The notes under the pieces were generated by a model. It searched no databases. It was not told the DNA's origin and saw only the letters and a program-made list of their open reading frames with translations. 64,000 bases of DNA from Lachnospiraceae bacterium (GTDB lineage Bacteria > Bacillota > Clostridia > Lachnospirales > Lachnospiraceae). The stretch covers positions 144,765 through 208,764 of the forward strand of contig JAGANL010000002.1 in the NCBI GenBank assembly GCA_017624235.1. The letters run 5' to 3'. Within the stretch, counting starts at the first letter, position 1; every line of letters begins with the position of its first letter. The position numbers were made by a program, and so were the translations under genes. Of this stretch, positions 26,336-35,418 are shown in pieces.

Positions 26336-26997
26336 GTGAAGACAGAAAATACATAACATTTGCCCTCGGAAAAGGAAGGCTTGCAAAAAAGACGTTGGAG
26401 CTTTTGGAAGAAATCGGCATCACCTGTGAAGAGATGAAGGATAAGAATACCAGAAAGCTGATTTTTGTTAATGAAGAACTGAAACTGAAGTTCTTTCTGG
26501 CAAAGGGGCCGGATGTACCGACCTATGTAGAATATGGCGCTGCGGATATCGGAGTTGTGGGAAGCGATACCATTTTAGAAGAGGGACGCCGTGTCTATGA
26601 GGTACTGGATCTGGGCTTTGGCAAGTGCCGGATGTGTGTATGCGGGCCGGCAAGCGCCAGAGAGCTGCTGCAGCATCATGAGATGATTCGTGTGGCAAGC
26701 AAATATCCGAATATCGCAAAGGATTATTTCTATAATAAGAAGCACCAGACCGTGGATATCATCAAGCTGAATGGATCGGTAGAACTGGGGCCGATCGTGG
26801 GGCTGGCCGATGTCATTGTTGATATTGTGGAGACCGGATCTACACTGCGTGAAAACGGATTGGAGGTACTGGAAGAAATCTGTCCTCTTTCCGCACGTAT
26901 GATTGTCAACCAGGTCAGCATGAAGATGGAAGCAGGGCGTATCAAGGAATTGATTACCAAAATCCGCGGTAAGATGATGGAGTGCGAGACTCATTAA
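26332..26997 (+). CDS. hisG: ATP phosphoribosyltransferase, short form HisG
   Basis: A 221-residue catalytic subunit for the first step of histidine synthesis (ATP + PRPP). It has the family motif GKGRLAKKTLELL, the DIGVVGSDT segment and the PRPP-binding loop ADVIVDIVETGSTLRENGL. It lacks the C-terminal regulatory domain of long HisG and so needs HisZ, which overlaps it directly upstream. Confidence 0.97.
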   Translation: MSEDRKYITFALGKGRLAKKTLELLEEIGITCEEMKDKNTRKLIFVNEELKLKFFLAKGPDVPTYVEYGAADIGVVGSDTILEEGRRVYEVLDLGFGKCRMCVCGPASARELLQHHEMIRVASKYPNIAKDYFYNKKHQTVDIIKLNGSVELGPIVGLADVIVDIVETGSTLRENGLEVLEEICPLSARMIVNQVSMKMEAGRIKELITKIRGKMMECETH

Positions 26998-27049
26998 AGG
27001 GCATCCGGAACATGCTGTTTGTACGGGATAGAAAGGCAGGTAGAGCATT

Positions 27050-27241
27050 ATGGAAAACAAAGAGGTAAAGGAACAGGATCTGGAAAACGTATTGGAAATT
27101 TTGGAAAATTTTGGAAAATCAGAGACCAGCCGTCTGAAGCTGGAGGTTTCTCTGGAGCAGAATGATGGCACGGCCAAAAAGCAGTATCATTTGGGAAGAT
27201 GTGATGTCGGAAGTCCATGGGCGAAGGGAACCTGCATTTAA
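27050..27241 (+). CDS. Small protein within the his operon
   Basis: A 63-residue hydrophilic protein between hisG and hisD, same strand. The N-terminal 30 residues are an acidic helix (VKEQDLENVLEILENFGK). The C-terminal part is distinctive: KQYHLGRCDVGSPWAKG with one His, one Cys and a GSPW turn. A good ribosome-binding site (AAGGCAGGTAGAG region) precedes the ATG. I recall similar small proteins at this operon position in related Lachnospiraceae, but cannot verify that here. Function unknown; it could be an accessory or metal-binding factor of histidine enzymes. Confidence 0.65.
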   Translation: MENKEVKEQDLENVLEILENFGKSETSRLKLEVSLEQNDGTAKKQYHLGRCDVGSPWAKGTCI

Positions 27242-27270
27242 AATCAGACAGAGCGGAAAGGAAGACGGGT

Positions 27271-28560
27271 ATGAGAACCGTAGTATTGACAGAGGAAACC
27301 AGAAAGAATTTACTGGAAGAGCTTTTGAAAAGAAGTCCGAATCAGTACGGACAGTATGAAAGCACAGTGGCTGAGATTATTGCAGCCGTGCGTGAGAAAA
27401 GGGACGAGGCCATTTTTGCCTATACGGAGCAGTTTGATCATTGCAGGATCAGTGCAGATACCATACGTGTGACAAAAGAAGAAATCGAAGAAGCCTATAC
27501 ACAGGTGGATGCAGAGTTTGTAGAGGTAATGAAGCGTTCCAGAGAGAACATCCGGGTCTATCATGAGAAGCAGCTTAGAAACAGCTGGTTTGATGCCAAA
27601 GAGGACGGAACGATTCTGGGACAGAAGATTACGCCGATTGAAAAGGTCGGAGTCTACGTTCCGGGAGGAAAAGCGGCTTACCCTTCCTCCGTTATGATGA
27701 ATGTCATTCCTGCCAGGGTAGCCGGAGTAAGCAGAATCGTCATGACCACACCGCCTGGGCGGGACGGCAGAATCAATCCGGGTACGTTGGTAGCTGCTGA
27801 TATTGCAGGTGTGGATGAAATCTACAAGACCGGCGGTGCACAGGCGATTGCAGCGCTTGCTTTTGGAACTCAAAGTATTCCAAAGGTGGATAAGATTGTA
27901 GGTCCGGGAAATATTTTTGTGGCGCTGGCTAAGAAAGCGGTTTACGGACATGTCAGCATTGATTCCATAGCAGGTCCCAGTGAGATACTGGTGCTGGCGG
28001 ATGAAACGGCCAATCCACGTTATGTGGCGGCAGATCTCTTATCTCAGGCGGAGCATGATGAACTGGCATCGGCCATCCTGATTACTACGAGCAGGGAGCT
28101 TGCGGAGAAAGTATCTGCGGAAATTGACGGATTTTTACAGGAGCTGTCCAGAGCGGATATTATTCGTAAGTCTCTGGAGAATTATGGATACATATTGATT
28201 GCAGAGAATCTGGAGGAAGCCATTGAATGTGCCAATGAAGTGGCATCTGAGCATATGGAGATTCTGACCAGAGACCCGTTTGCCGTGATGACAAAGATTA
28301 AGAATGCGGGAGCGATTTTCCTGGGAGAGTATTCCTCTGAGCCGTTGGGCGATTATTATGCCGGCCCCAATCATGTGCTGCCGACCAATGGAACGGCACG
28401 TTTCTTCTCTCCTCTGAATGTGGATGATTTCTGCAAGAAATCCAGTATCATATCCTATTCCAGAGAGGCTCTGGAGCGTGCACATGAGGATATTGAGCTG
28501 TTTGCAAAGAAGGAAGGTCTGACGGCACATGCCAATTCCATACATGTGCGGTTTGAATAA
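27271..28560 (+). CDS. hisD: Histidinol dehydrogenase HisD
   Basis: A 429-residue Zn/NAD enzyme for the last two oxidations of histidine synthesis. Family segments are EKVGVYVPGGKAAYPSSV, KVDKIVGPGNIFVALAKK, DSIAGPSEILVLADE, the SEHMEI region with a catalytic His, and GPNHVLPTNGTARF. The ATG at 27271 follows GGAAAGGAAG and is preferred over the upstream frame extension that overlaps the small ORF. Length is normal. Confidence 0.97.
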   Translation: MRTVVLTEETRKNLLEELLKRSPNQYGQYESTVAEIIAAVREKRDEAIFAYTEQFDHCRISADTIRVTKEEIEEAYTQVDAEFVEVMKRSRENIRVYHEKQLRNSWFDAKEDGTILGQKITPIEKVGVYVPGGKAAYPSSVMMNVIPARVAGVSRIVMTTPPGRDGRINPGTLVAADIAGVDEIYKTGGAQAIAALAFGTQSIPKVDKIVGPGNIFVALAKKAVYGHVSIDSIAGPSEILVLADETANPRYVAADLLSQAEHDELASAILITTSRELAEKVSAEIDGFLQELSRADIIRKSLENYGYILIAENLEEAIECANEVASEHMEILTRDPFAVMTKIKNAGAIFLGEYSSEPLGDYYAGPNHVLPTNGTARFFSPLNVDDFCKKSSIISYSREALERAHEDIELFAKKEGLTAHANSIHVRFE

Positions 28561-28584
28561 GCCGGAAAGGAAAGGATAGCAGGT

Positions 28585-29172
28585 ATGGCAAGGAGCAGAA
28601 CAATCGAGCGAAAGACGAAGGAAACGGATATTCATGTCATCTTAAATCTGGATGGAACCGGAAAAAGTGAGATACAGTCCGGTATCGGTTTTTTGGATCA
28701 TATGCTGGAAGGGTTTGCAAAGCACGGATTTTTTGATCTGAAATTAAGCTGCAAGGGCGATTTGCAGGTAGACGGACATCATACGGTGGAGGACTGCGGA
28801 ATCGTGCTCGGAACGGCGATTAAGGAAGCGCTGGGCGATAAGAAGGGCATTAAACGGTATGGCTATTTCATACTGCCGATGGACGATGCACTGGCGCTTT
28901 GTGCTGTAGATTTGTGCGGCAGGCCGTATTTTGATTATCAGTGCAGCTTTGAAGCGGAAAGGATCGGAGAGCTGGATACAGAGCTGATTCGGGAATTTTT
29001 CTATGCAGTCTCTTATTCTGCAGGAATGAATCTTCATATCCGTATGTTAGCAGGAGTCAATGCGCATCATATGGCCGAGGCAATGTTCAAGGCCTTTGCA
29101 AAGGCACTGGATCAGGCGGTTTCAAGGGATGAGAGGATTACCGATGTATTAAGTACGAAAGGAAGTCTGTAA
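28585..29172 (+). CDS. hisB: Imidazoleglycerol-phosphate dehydratase HisB
   Basis: A 195-residue monofunctional IGPD. Manganese ligands are in the repeated His motifs: [13 protein letters not shown] and [11 protein letters not shown] in the first half, and [16 protein letters not shown] in the second. There is no HAD histidinol-phosphatase domain, so that step must come from another gene. It lies 24 bases after hisD and 16 before hisIE. Confidence 0.97.
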   Translation: MARSRTIERKTKETDIHVILNLDGTGKSEIQSGIGFLDHMLEGFAKHGFFDLKLSCKGDLQVDGHHTVEDCGIVLGTAIKEALGDKKGIKRYGYFILPMDDALALCAVDLCGRPYFDYQCSFEAERIGELDTELIREFFYAVSYSAGMNLHIRMLAGVNAHHMAEAMFKAFAKALDQAVSRDERITDVLSTKGSL

Positions 29173-29188
29173 AGGACGGAAAAGAACA

Positions 29189-30493
29189 ATGGAACAGAAT
29201 TTTAAGAAGTTTATTCCCTGTATTTATCTGTATCAGGGAAATGCAGTAAAATGTTTTGAAGATCGCACGGTAGTCAGCATGAATGCACCAGAGCTGGCAA
29301 AATATTACAGTGACAACAATGCGGATGAGATTTTAGTGTTCGATCTTTCCAACGGAGATAAGGAGCATGAGGAAAATCTGGATGTGGTCAAAGCTATCTG
29401 TGCGGCAGTGGATGTTCCCGTCATTGGAGCGGGTAATGTACATCGCATGGAGGATATCAAAAAGCTTCTGTATGCAGGCTGTAAAAAGGCGGCTTTGAAT
29501 TATTCCAAGCCGGGGAATGTGGAGATTACGGAAGAGGTTTCCTTAAAATTCGGTCAGGAAAAGATCGTAGCCTGCATCACGAACCGCAGTGAGATTACGG
29601 AGAATGCGGCATTGCTGAAGCAGTATGTATCGGAGCTGATTCTGGTACAGCCCTTTGCCAACGCAGAGAATGCAAAAGCCTGTCTGGAAGCGACCAACCT
29701 TCCGGTATTGTTATGTATGAAGGACATTTCGCTGGAAAAGATACTCGGTGTCATCGGTATGGACGGTGTAAGCGGCATCAGCGGTGAAGTAGTGAATGAA
29801 AATGCGAAAGAAATTCAGGCTTTGAAAACGCTGTGTGCCGGAGCAGGCATTGCAGTCAATACCTTTGAAGCTTCGATTTCCTGGTCAGAGTTTAAGAAAA
29901 ACAGCGACGGAATGGTGCCGGTAGTGGTTCAGGATTATAAGACCGATGAGGTGCTTATGGTGGCATACATGAATGAGGAAGCCTACGAAAGTACCTTAAA
30001 GACCGGTAAGATGACCTATTACAGCAGAAGCAGACAGGAGCTTTGGTTAAAGGGTGAGACGAGCGGACATTTTCAGTATGTGCGTTCCCTGACGGCGGAT
30101 TGTGATCTGGATACCATCCTTGCCAAGGTATCCCAGGTAGGAGCGGCGTGCCATACCGGAAATTACAGCTGCTTTTTTAACAAGATCATGGAAAAGGAAA
30201 GCGACCGGAGCGAGAATCCTCTGAAGGTATTTGAAGATGTGATGGGAGTGATCAAGGACAGAAAGGTACATCCGAAGGAAGGCTCCTATACCAATTACCT
30301 GTTCGATAAAGGAATTGATAAGATTTTGAAGAAGCTCGGGGAAGAGGCAACGGAGATTGTCATTGCAGCCAAAAATCCCAATCCGAATGAGATTAAATAT
30401 GAAATTTCAGATTTCCTGTACCATATGATGGTTCTGATGGTGGAAAAGGGCGTCAGTTGGGAGGAGATTACGACAGAGCTGGCAAACCGTTAA
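29189..30493 (+). CDS. hisIE: HisA/HisF-like barrel fused to HisI-HisE
   Basis: A 434-residue three-part protein. Residues 1-220 resemble a HisA/HisF TIM barrel ([14 protein letters not shown] start). The first catalytic Asp is replaced by Tyr13, and the second Asp region reads CITNRSE near 129-135, so this barrel is probably inactive. Residues about 225-330 are HisI (phosphoribosyl-AMP cyclohydrolase) with DCDLDT and CHTGNYSC metal motifs. Residues about 340-434 are HisE (phosphoribosyl-ATP pyrophosphatase) with [14 protein letters not shown] and YEISDFLYH. Last gene of the operon; genes for HisA, HisF, HisH and HisC are not in this window. Confidence 0.9.
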   Translation: MEQNFKKFIPCIYLYQGNAVKCFEDRTVVSMNAPELAKYYSDNNADEILVFDLSNGDKEHEENLDVVKAICAAVDVPVIGAGNVHRMEDIKKLLYAGCKKAALNYSKPGNVEITEEVSLKFGQEKIVACITNRSEITENAALLKQYVSELILVQPFANAENAKACLEATNLPVLLCMKDISLEKILGVIGMDGVSGISGEVVNENAKEIQALKTLCAGAGIAVNTFEASISWSEFKKNSDGMVPVVVQDYKTDEVLMVAYMNEEAYESTLKTGKMTYYSRSRQELWLKGETSGHFQYVRSLTADCDLDTILAKVSQVGAACHTGNYSCFFNKIMEKESDRSENPLKVFEDVMGVIKDRKVHPKEGSYTNYLFDKGIDKILKKLGEEATEIVIAAKNPNPNEIKYEISDFLYHMMVLMVEKGVSWEEITTELANR

Positions 30494-30527
30494 AAGGATA
30501 CCATTTTTTTCCTGTCATAAATTGTCT

Positions 30528-30555
30528 AAAAAGGTGGAATTTTTCCACCTTTTTT
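30528..30555 (+). terminator. Terminator of the his operon
   Basis: A 12-base stem (AAAAAGGTGGAA at 30528-30539) is followed by a tight loop and a T-rich arm ending in TTTTTT, 35 bases after the hisIE stop. A TATAAT at 30558-30563 just beyond it may be the -10 of the GH25 gene, though no good -35 is visible. Confidence 0.9.
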
Positions 30556-30605
30556 ATTATAATGGAACATACATGACAGAAATATGAAGGAGAAAAGTTT
30601 AGAGA

Positions 30606-32297
30606 ATGAAGTACGGATGGATAAGAGGGATGAAGCGTATTCTGGCGGTTTCATTGGCTGTGGCGATGACCTTCGTGGCAGTACCGCCTGTGGAGACGGA
30701 GGCAATTGGTGCAGAGAGTGCGATTGCGGTGGGAATTGATGTATCGAAGTATCAGGGAAATGTGAACTGGGGAGCCGTGGCAGCTCAGGGAATTACCTTT
30801 TCCTTTGTGAAGGTAGGAAGTGCCAAAAGCGGACTGGACCCCTATTTTGATGCCAATATGAGAGGCTCTACTGCAGCGGGGCTGCGTACGGGAGTCTACA
30901 TTTATTCGTATGCGACCAGTGTAGAGGCTGCCGTTGCAGAGGCAAACTGGGTATTAAGCGTCATTGATCCTTATCCGGTGTCTTTTCCGGTGGTATTTGA
31001 CATCGAGGATGCCATACATAAAAACCTTGACCCGGGAACCCTGTCTCTTATGAGCAACGCATTTTGTATGGTTATTGAAGAGGCTGGATATTATCCGATG
31101 GTATATTCCGGTCGGAATTTCTTTCGTGACCGTCTGCCGGGAGTAGTCTATGATAGATGGGTTGCACAGTATAACAGCTCTTTGGAATATGATGGAGCAA
31201 GCATCTGGCAGGCAACCTCCAAAGGCGCACTGGCAGGTATAAACGGCAATGTGGATATGAACTATCTGTTCAAGGATTATTCCGGGCTGATTATTCCTTA
31301 CGGATGGCTTCCGAGAAAGGGCAGCTATTATTTTTATGAAAACTGGAAATTGAAAAAGGGATGGATTGATTATAACGGAGCCAAATATTATTCCGATCCT
31401 TCGGGGCGCATGGTGACCGGATGGCAGAAGCTGGATGAAGGCGGTGTCCGCTATTTCAGACCGGATGGAATCATGTCGGTAGGCTTCAATAATATTGCCG
31501 AGAAATATTATTACTTTGACCCGAATGGCTATATGCAGACCGGAATGCAGGATATCGGCGGATTTAAGTTCCTCTTTGGAGCCGATGGTGTGATGCACAC
31601 CGGCTGGCATAATGACGGTGCACATATCCGCTATTTTATGGCAAATGGTGCAATGGCAACCAGCCTGCAGAAAATCGGAGACGCATACTATTATTTTGAT
31701 GCAGACGGCTATATGCAGACCGGATTTACGCCTATTAACGGCTACACCTTCTATTTTGATGCAACGGGTGTATTGCAGAAGGGGTGGATTTCAGACGGAA
31801 CCTACCGGTACTATTTCAATCCGGCAAACGGCGCTATGACAACCGGTATTGCCAATATTGACGGACAGATTTATTCCTTCGACGAAAAGGGACATATGCA
31901 GACCGGATTTATTGCTGTAAACGGACAGACCTTCTACTTCTCACCTGCGGATGGTACTCTGCAGAAGGGCTGGCTGACCGTTGGATCGAATCGCTATTAC
32001 CTGACTGCAAACGGAGCAATGGCAACCAACTGGCAGTTAATTGATGGAAGCTACTATCATTTCGACCAAAAGAGCGGTGTGATGACGACTTATAACTGGG
32101 TGGATGCCGGAAACGGACAGAAGTTCTTCGTAGGTCTGGATGGACGGATGATGACAGGCTGGCAGCAAATCGGAGGAAGTGTTTATTATTTCGGTGAGAA
32201 TGGATTGTTGGTGACCAATACACAGATGGTGGTAAATGGTGTACTGTATCAGCTGGATGCAACAGGAGCGGCAACAGCGCTTGGGGCAGTACAATAA
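30606..32297 (+). CDS. Secreted GH25 lysozyme with cell-wall-binding repeats
   Basis: A 563-residue exported muramidase. A signal peptide covers about residues 1-35. The GH25 domain (about 40-215) has GIDVSKYQGNVNWGAV and the catalytic FDIED strand, with later QYNSSLEYDGASIWQ and DMNYLF. Residues about 225-563 hold roughly a dozen CW_binding_1-like repeats of about 20 residues (pattern W..GG..YYF...G.M.TG), which bind choline or other wall glycopolymers. A second possible start is the ATG at 30630. Likely role: peptidoglycan cleavage at the cell's own surface or against others. Confidence 0.93.
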   Translation: MKYGWIRGMKRILAVSLAVAMTFVAVPPVETEAIGAESAIAVGIDVSKYQGNVNWGAVAAQGITFSFVKVGSAKSGLDPYFDANMRGSTAAGLRTGVYIYSYATSVEAAVAEANWVLSVIDPYPVSFPVVFDIEDAIHKNLDPGTLSLMSNAFCMVIEEAGYYPMVYSGRNFFRDRLPGVVYDRWVAQYNSSLEYDGASIWQATSKGALAGINGNVDMNYLFKDYSGLIIPYGWLPRKGSYYFYENWKLKKGWIDYNGAKYYSDPSGRMVTGWQKLDEGGVRYFRPDGIMSVGFNNIAEKYYYFDPNGYMQTGMQDIGGFKFLFGADGVMHTGWHNDGAHIRYFMANGAMATSLQKIGDAYYYFDADGYMQTGFTPINGYTFYFDATGVLQKGWISDGTYRYYFNPANGAMTTGIANIDGQIYSFDEKGHMQTGFIAVNGQTFYFSPADGTLQKGWLTVGSNRYYLTANGAMATNWQLIDGSYYHFDQKSGVMTTYNWVDAGNGQKFFVGLDGRMMTGWQQIGGSVYYFGENGLLVTNTQMVVNGVLYQLDATGAATALGAVQ

Positions 32298-32310
32298 ATG
32301 GGTGAGGTTA

Positions 32311-32344
32311 GACCCGGGACAGAGCAAACAGACTGTCTCGGGTC
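32311..32344 (+). terminator. Hairpin after the GH25 gene
   Basis: A 12-base stem with one mismatch (32311-32322 with 32333-32344), GC rich, begins 14 bases after the GH25 stop. There is no immediate T-run; a TTTTT follows 17 bases later. Probable but not certain terminator. Confidence 0.55.
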
Positions 32345-32445
32345 TGCCTGTTTACATGGGACTTTTTCAAACGTATTTTCTGACAGGACATTTCATACAA
32401 TAAAATATAAGAAGATAGAGGGATACCTTGGAGAAAGGAATCGAT

Positions 32446-32823
32446 ATGGGAACTATTCCGACCGAAAGGAAACTGGAGCTGATTCGCAGGATGCGGAATG
32501 AAAGTCAAAACAATCGTATCAAAATGAGTGGAAGAGAACGTATCCTGTATAACGGGTCAGATTATGTTGACGGGGCCTGTGACCTGCCGGGGCATGAAAA
32601 AGCAACCGACCTGCCAGACTATACGGTATCAGGAACATGGAAGTTCAGAGTGTTTGCAGCCGTGTTGCTGTTTGCAGCCTTTGTTGCGTGGGATAATGGC
32701 TATTATCCGATGCTGCCGGAAAATACCGGGCAACTGTACCATATCATCGGAGAGGATATGTTTTCCTCAAATTTATTTGCTTTTATGGCGGATTTCCCTT
32801 ATACTTTAGAAATGAATGAATGA
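32446..32823 (+). CDS. Single-pass membrane protein of unknown function
   Basis: A 125-residue protein with a basic cytoplasmic N-terminus (about 60 residues, rich in Arg and Lys), one membrane helix at about residues 67-86 (VFAAVLLFAAFVAW), and a short acidic external tail. The ATG at 32446 follows AAAGGA; an in-frame TTG at 32428 is less likely. It sits directly before the TIGR03960 radical SAM gene, overlapping a possible upstream start of it. I do not recognise the family. Confidence 0.65.
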   Translation: MGTIPTERKLELIRRMRNESQNNRIKMSGRERILYNGSDYVDGACDLPGHEKATDLPDYTVSGTWKFRVFAAVLLFAAFVAWDNGYYPMLPENTGQLYHIIGEDMFSSNLFAFMADFPYTLEMNE

Positions 32824-32843
32824 GGAACGAAAAGGACGAGAAC

Positions 32844-34712
32844 ATGAGAAAATTAGCATTACGTGATGAAATTCTGCTTCAGGTAGATAAGCCGGCACGC
32901 TATATTGGAAATGAAGTAAACAGCGTTATGAAACAGAAGGAAGAGGTAAAAGTACGATTCTGTATGTGTTTTCCGGATGTATATGAGATTGGTATGTCCC
33001 ATCTGGGTATTCAGATTTTATACGATATGCTGAATCAATGGGATGATGTGTGGTGCGAACGTGTTTATTCACCATGGACGGATCTGGATGCCATTATGCG
33101 GAAGGAAAATATTCCGCTGTTTGCGCTGGAATCACAGGAACCGGTAAAAGAGTTCGACTTTTTGGGCATTACCATACAGTATGAGATGTGCTATACCAAT
33201 ATTCTGCAGATTCTGGATCTGTCGAATATACCGCTTTGCGCTGCTGAGAGAACGGAGGAAGACCCAATCGTGATTGGAGGCGGCCCGTGTACCTATAATC
33301 CGGAACCGATTGCGGAGTTTTTTGATCTGTTTTATATCGGAGAGGGCGAGACGCAGTATCGTCCGCTTCTGGATCTGTATGAAAAACACAAGGAGCTTGG
33401 GACAAGCAGGCGCGATTTCCTGATGGAAGCCGGAAAGCTGCCGGGAATTTATGCTCCGCAGTTTTATGAGCCTGTTTATAAAGAGGACGGGACGATTGCT
33501 TCTTTTTCACCCACGGTGGAAGGACTGCCGCAGACCATTCAGAAGGAAATTGTCATGGATGTTACGGATACGTATTATCCGATGAAACCTGTGGTTCCGT
33601 TTATTAAGGTTACACAGGACAGAGTAGTACTGGAAATTCAAAGGGGCTGTATCCGCGGCTGCCGTTTCTGCCAGGCCGGTCAGCTTTACCGTCCGGTTCG
33701 CGAGCGCGATGTAGAGGTATTGAAGAAATATGCAGTGGAAATGTTAAAGAATACGGGACATGAGGAAATTTCCTTAAGCTCCTTAAGCTCCAGTGATTAT
33801 TCCGGGCTTGAGGAGCTGGTGAACTTCCTGATTGAGGAATGTAAGGAGCGTACGGTCAATATTTCTCTGCCGTCTTTACGTATTGATGCTTTTTCGTTGG
33901 ATGTCATGAGTAAGGTACAGGATGTGAAGAAGAGCAGCCTGACCTTTGCACCGGAGGCGGGAAGCCAGCGTATGCGGGATGTCATCAATAAGGGTCTTAC
34001 GGAGGAAGTGATTTTAAAGGGAGCCGAGGAGGCCTTTCGAGGAGGCTGGAGCAGGGTAAAGCTCTATTTTATGCTGGGTCTTCCGGGAGAAACCGAGGAG
34101 GATATCCGGGGAATCGCAGAGCTTTCCAATAAAATTGCAGCAGTTTACTATGAGACAGTGCCGAAGGAAAAACGAAACGGCAGATGTCAGATCGTGGCCA
34201 GCACCTCCTTCTTTATTCCGAAGCCCTTTACCCCGTTCCAGTGGGCAAAGCAGAATACAAAACAGGAATTTCTGGATAAGGCCTATCTGACCAAACAGTC
34301 AGTTATGGAGCAGTTGAATCAGAAGAGCATCAAGTATAACTGGCATGAAGCGGATGCCAGTGTATTGGAGGGAGTTCTGGCACGCGGAGACAGAAGGCTT
34401 GCCATGGTATTGTTAAAGGTTTATGAAAAGGGATGTATCTTTGATGCCTGGGGCGAATACTTCAACAATGATGCCTGGATGGAAGCTTTTGAGGAATGTC
34501 AGGTGGATATTGCATTTTATACGACAAGGGAACGTGGCCTGGACGAAATTTTTCCATGGGATTTCATCGATTGCGGCGTGACAAAGGAATTCCTGAAGCG
34601 GGAATGGCTGAAGTCACAGGAAGGAGTGGTATCTCCAAACTGCCGCATGCAGTGTCAGGGCTGTGGGGCAAATCGTTTTGGAGGCGGTGTATGTTATGAA
34701 AATAAGAATTAA
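32844..34712 (+). CDS. TIGR03960-family B12-binding radical SAM protein
   Basis: A protein of about 622 residues. The N-terminal half resembles a B12-binding-like domain (VRFCMCFPDVYEIGMSHLGIQIL, then GGGPCTYNPEP). The radical SAM core follows, with the iron-sulfur motif RGCIRGCRFCQAG and SLSSLSSSDYSGLEEL. A C-terminal Cys pair, CRMQCQGCG, is near the end. The start is either the ATG at 32844 (AAAGGA upstream) or at 32820 (overlapping the previous stop). In many Clostridia it is followed by a TIGR03936 gene and an RNase G gene, as here. The reaction is unknown, but linkage to ribosome genes suggests tRNA or rRNA modification. Confidence 0.9.
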   Translation: MRKLALRDEILLQVDKPARYIGNEVNSVMKQKEEVKVRFCMCFPDVYEIGMSHLGIQILYDMLNQWDDVWCERVYSPWTDLDAIMRKENIPLFALESQEPVKEFDFLGITIQYEMCYTNILQILDLSNIPLCAAERTEEDPIVIGGGPCTYNPEPIAEFFDLFYIGEGETQYRPLLDLYEKHKELGTSRRDFLMEAGKLPGIYAPQFYEPVYKEDGTIASFSPTVEGLPQTIQKEIVMDVTDTYYPMKPVVPFIKVTQDRVVLEIQRGCIRGCRFCQAGQLYRPVRERDVEVLKKYAVEMLKNTGHEEISLSSLSSSDYSGLEELVNFLIEECKERTVNISLPSLRIDAFSLDVMSKVQDVKKSSLTFAPEAGSQRMRDVINKGLTEEVILKGAEEAFRGGWSRVKLYFMLGLPGETEEDIRGIAELSNKIAAVYYETVPKEKRNGRCQIVASTSFFIPKPFTPFQWAKQNTKQEFLDKAYLTKQSVMEQLNQKSIKYNWHEADASVLEGVLARGDRRLAMVLLKVYEKGCIFDAWGEYFNNDAWMEAFEECQVDIAFYTTRERGLDEIFPWDFIDCGVTKEFLKREWLKSQEGVVSPNCRMQCQGCGANRFGGGVCYENKN

Positions 34713-35418
34713 GTTTCGCAAATATGGTTCTATGAAATTCATAGGACATCTGGATATCATGCGTTATTTTCAAAAGGCCATACGGCGGGCAGAGATTTCC
34801 ATTGCTTATTCCGAAGGCTTCAGTCCGCATCAGATCATGTCCTTTGCAGCACCTCTTGGAGTTGGCCTGATGAGTAATGGTGAATACTTGGATATTGTCT
34901 GCAGGGAACCGCTCACCATGAATGGAACGCAGATGAAAGAGGCTATGAATCAGGTTATGGTGGAAGGTGTAGAGATTGTCAGCGTACGTGCACTGCCGGA
35001 AGATGCCGGAAATGCTATGGCAAGTGTAGCCGCTGCAAGATATACCGTATGCTTTCGGGAAGGGTATGAACCGGATTTTGACTGGAAAAGTCAATTAGAA
35101 AAATTTTATCAAAAGTTGACTATACCGGTCATCAAACAGACGAAGAAGAGTACAAAGGAGCTTGATCTAAAGCCTTCCATCTATGAACTTTTTGTCAGAG
35201 AAGAGAATGGACAGGCTGCCATCGAAATGCTGGTAGATGCGAGCAGCGCCGGAAATATCAAGCCTGGACTGGTTCTGGAGGCCTTTTATAAGGAGAACGG
35301 AGCAGACGGGCTGGAAGAGGCAGCTCTTCTGATTACCCGAGAAGATACTTACGGGGACCGTGGGACGGGAGAAACACATGAGTTTGTGCCGTTAGAGGAT
35401 TTTGGAGAAGAATTTTAA
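34696..35418 (+). CDS. TIGR03936-family radical-SAM-associated protein
   Basis: A 240-residue DUF2344 (TIGR03936) protein. Its start KIRIKFRKYGSMKFIGHLDIMR and the YSEGFSPHQIMSFAAPLGVGLMS segment are family signatures. It is often fused to, or encoded next to, the TIGR03960 radical SAM protein. The ATG at 34696 lies inside the end of the upstream gene (17-base overlap), with GGAGGCGG upstream. It ends in TAATG shared with the next start, so all three genes are translationally coupled. Confidence 0.92.
   Translation: MKIRIKFRKYGSMKFIGHLDIMRYFQKAIRRAEISIAYSEGFSPHQIMSFAAPLGVGLMSNGEYLDIVCREPLTMNGTQMKEAMNQVMVEGVEIVSVRALPEDAGNAMASVAAARYTVCFREGYEPDFDWKSQLEKFYQKLTIPVIKQTKKSTKELDLKPSIYELFVREENGQAAIEMLVDASSAGNIKPGLVLEAFYKENGADGLEEAALLITREDTYGDRGTGETHEFVPLEDFGEEF

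Noticed and set aside
31320-32270. CRISPR-like or tandem DNA repeats
   Set aside because: The repetition reflects the cell-wall-binding protein repeats of the GH25 lysozyme; the units are imperfect at DNA level, with no spacers.
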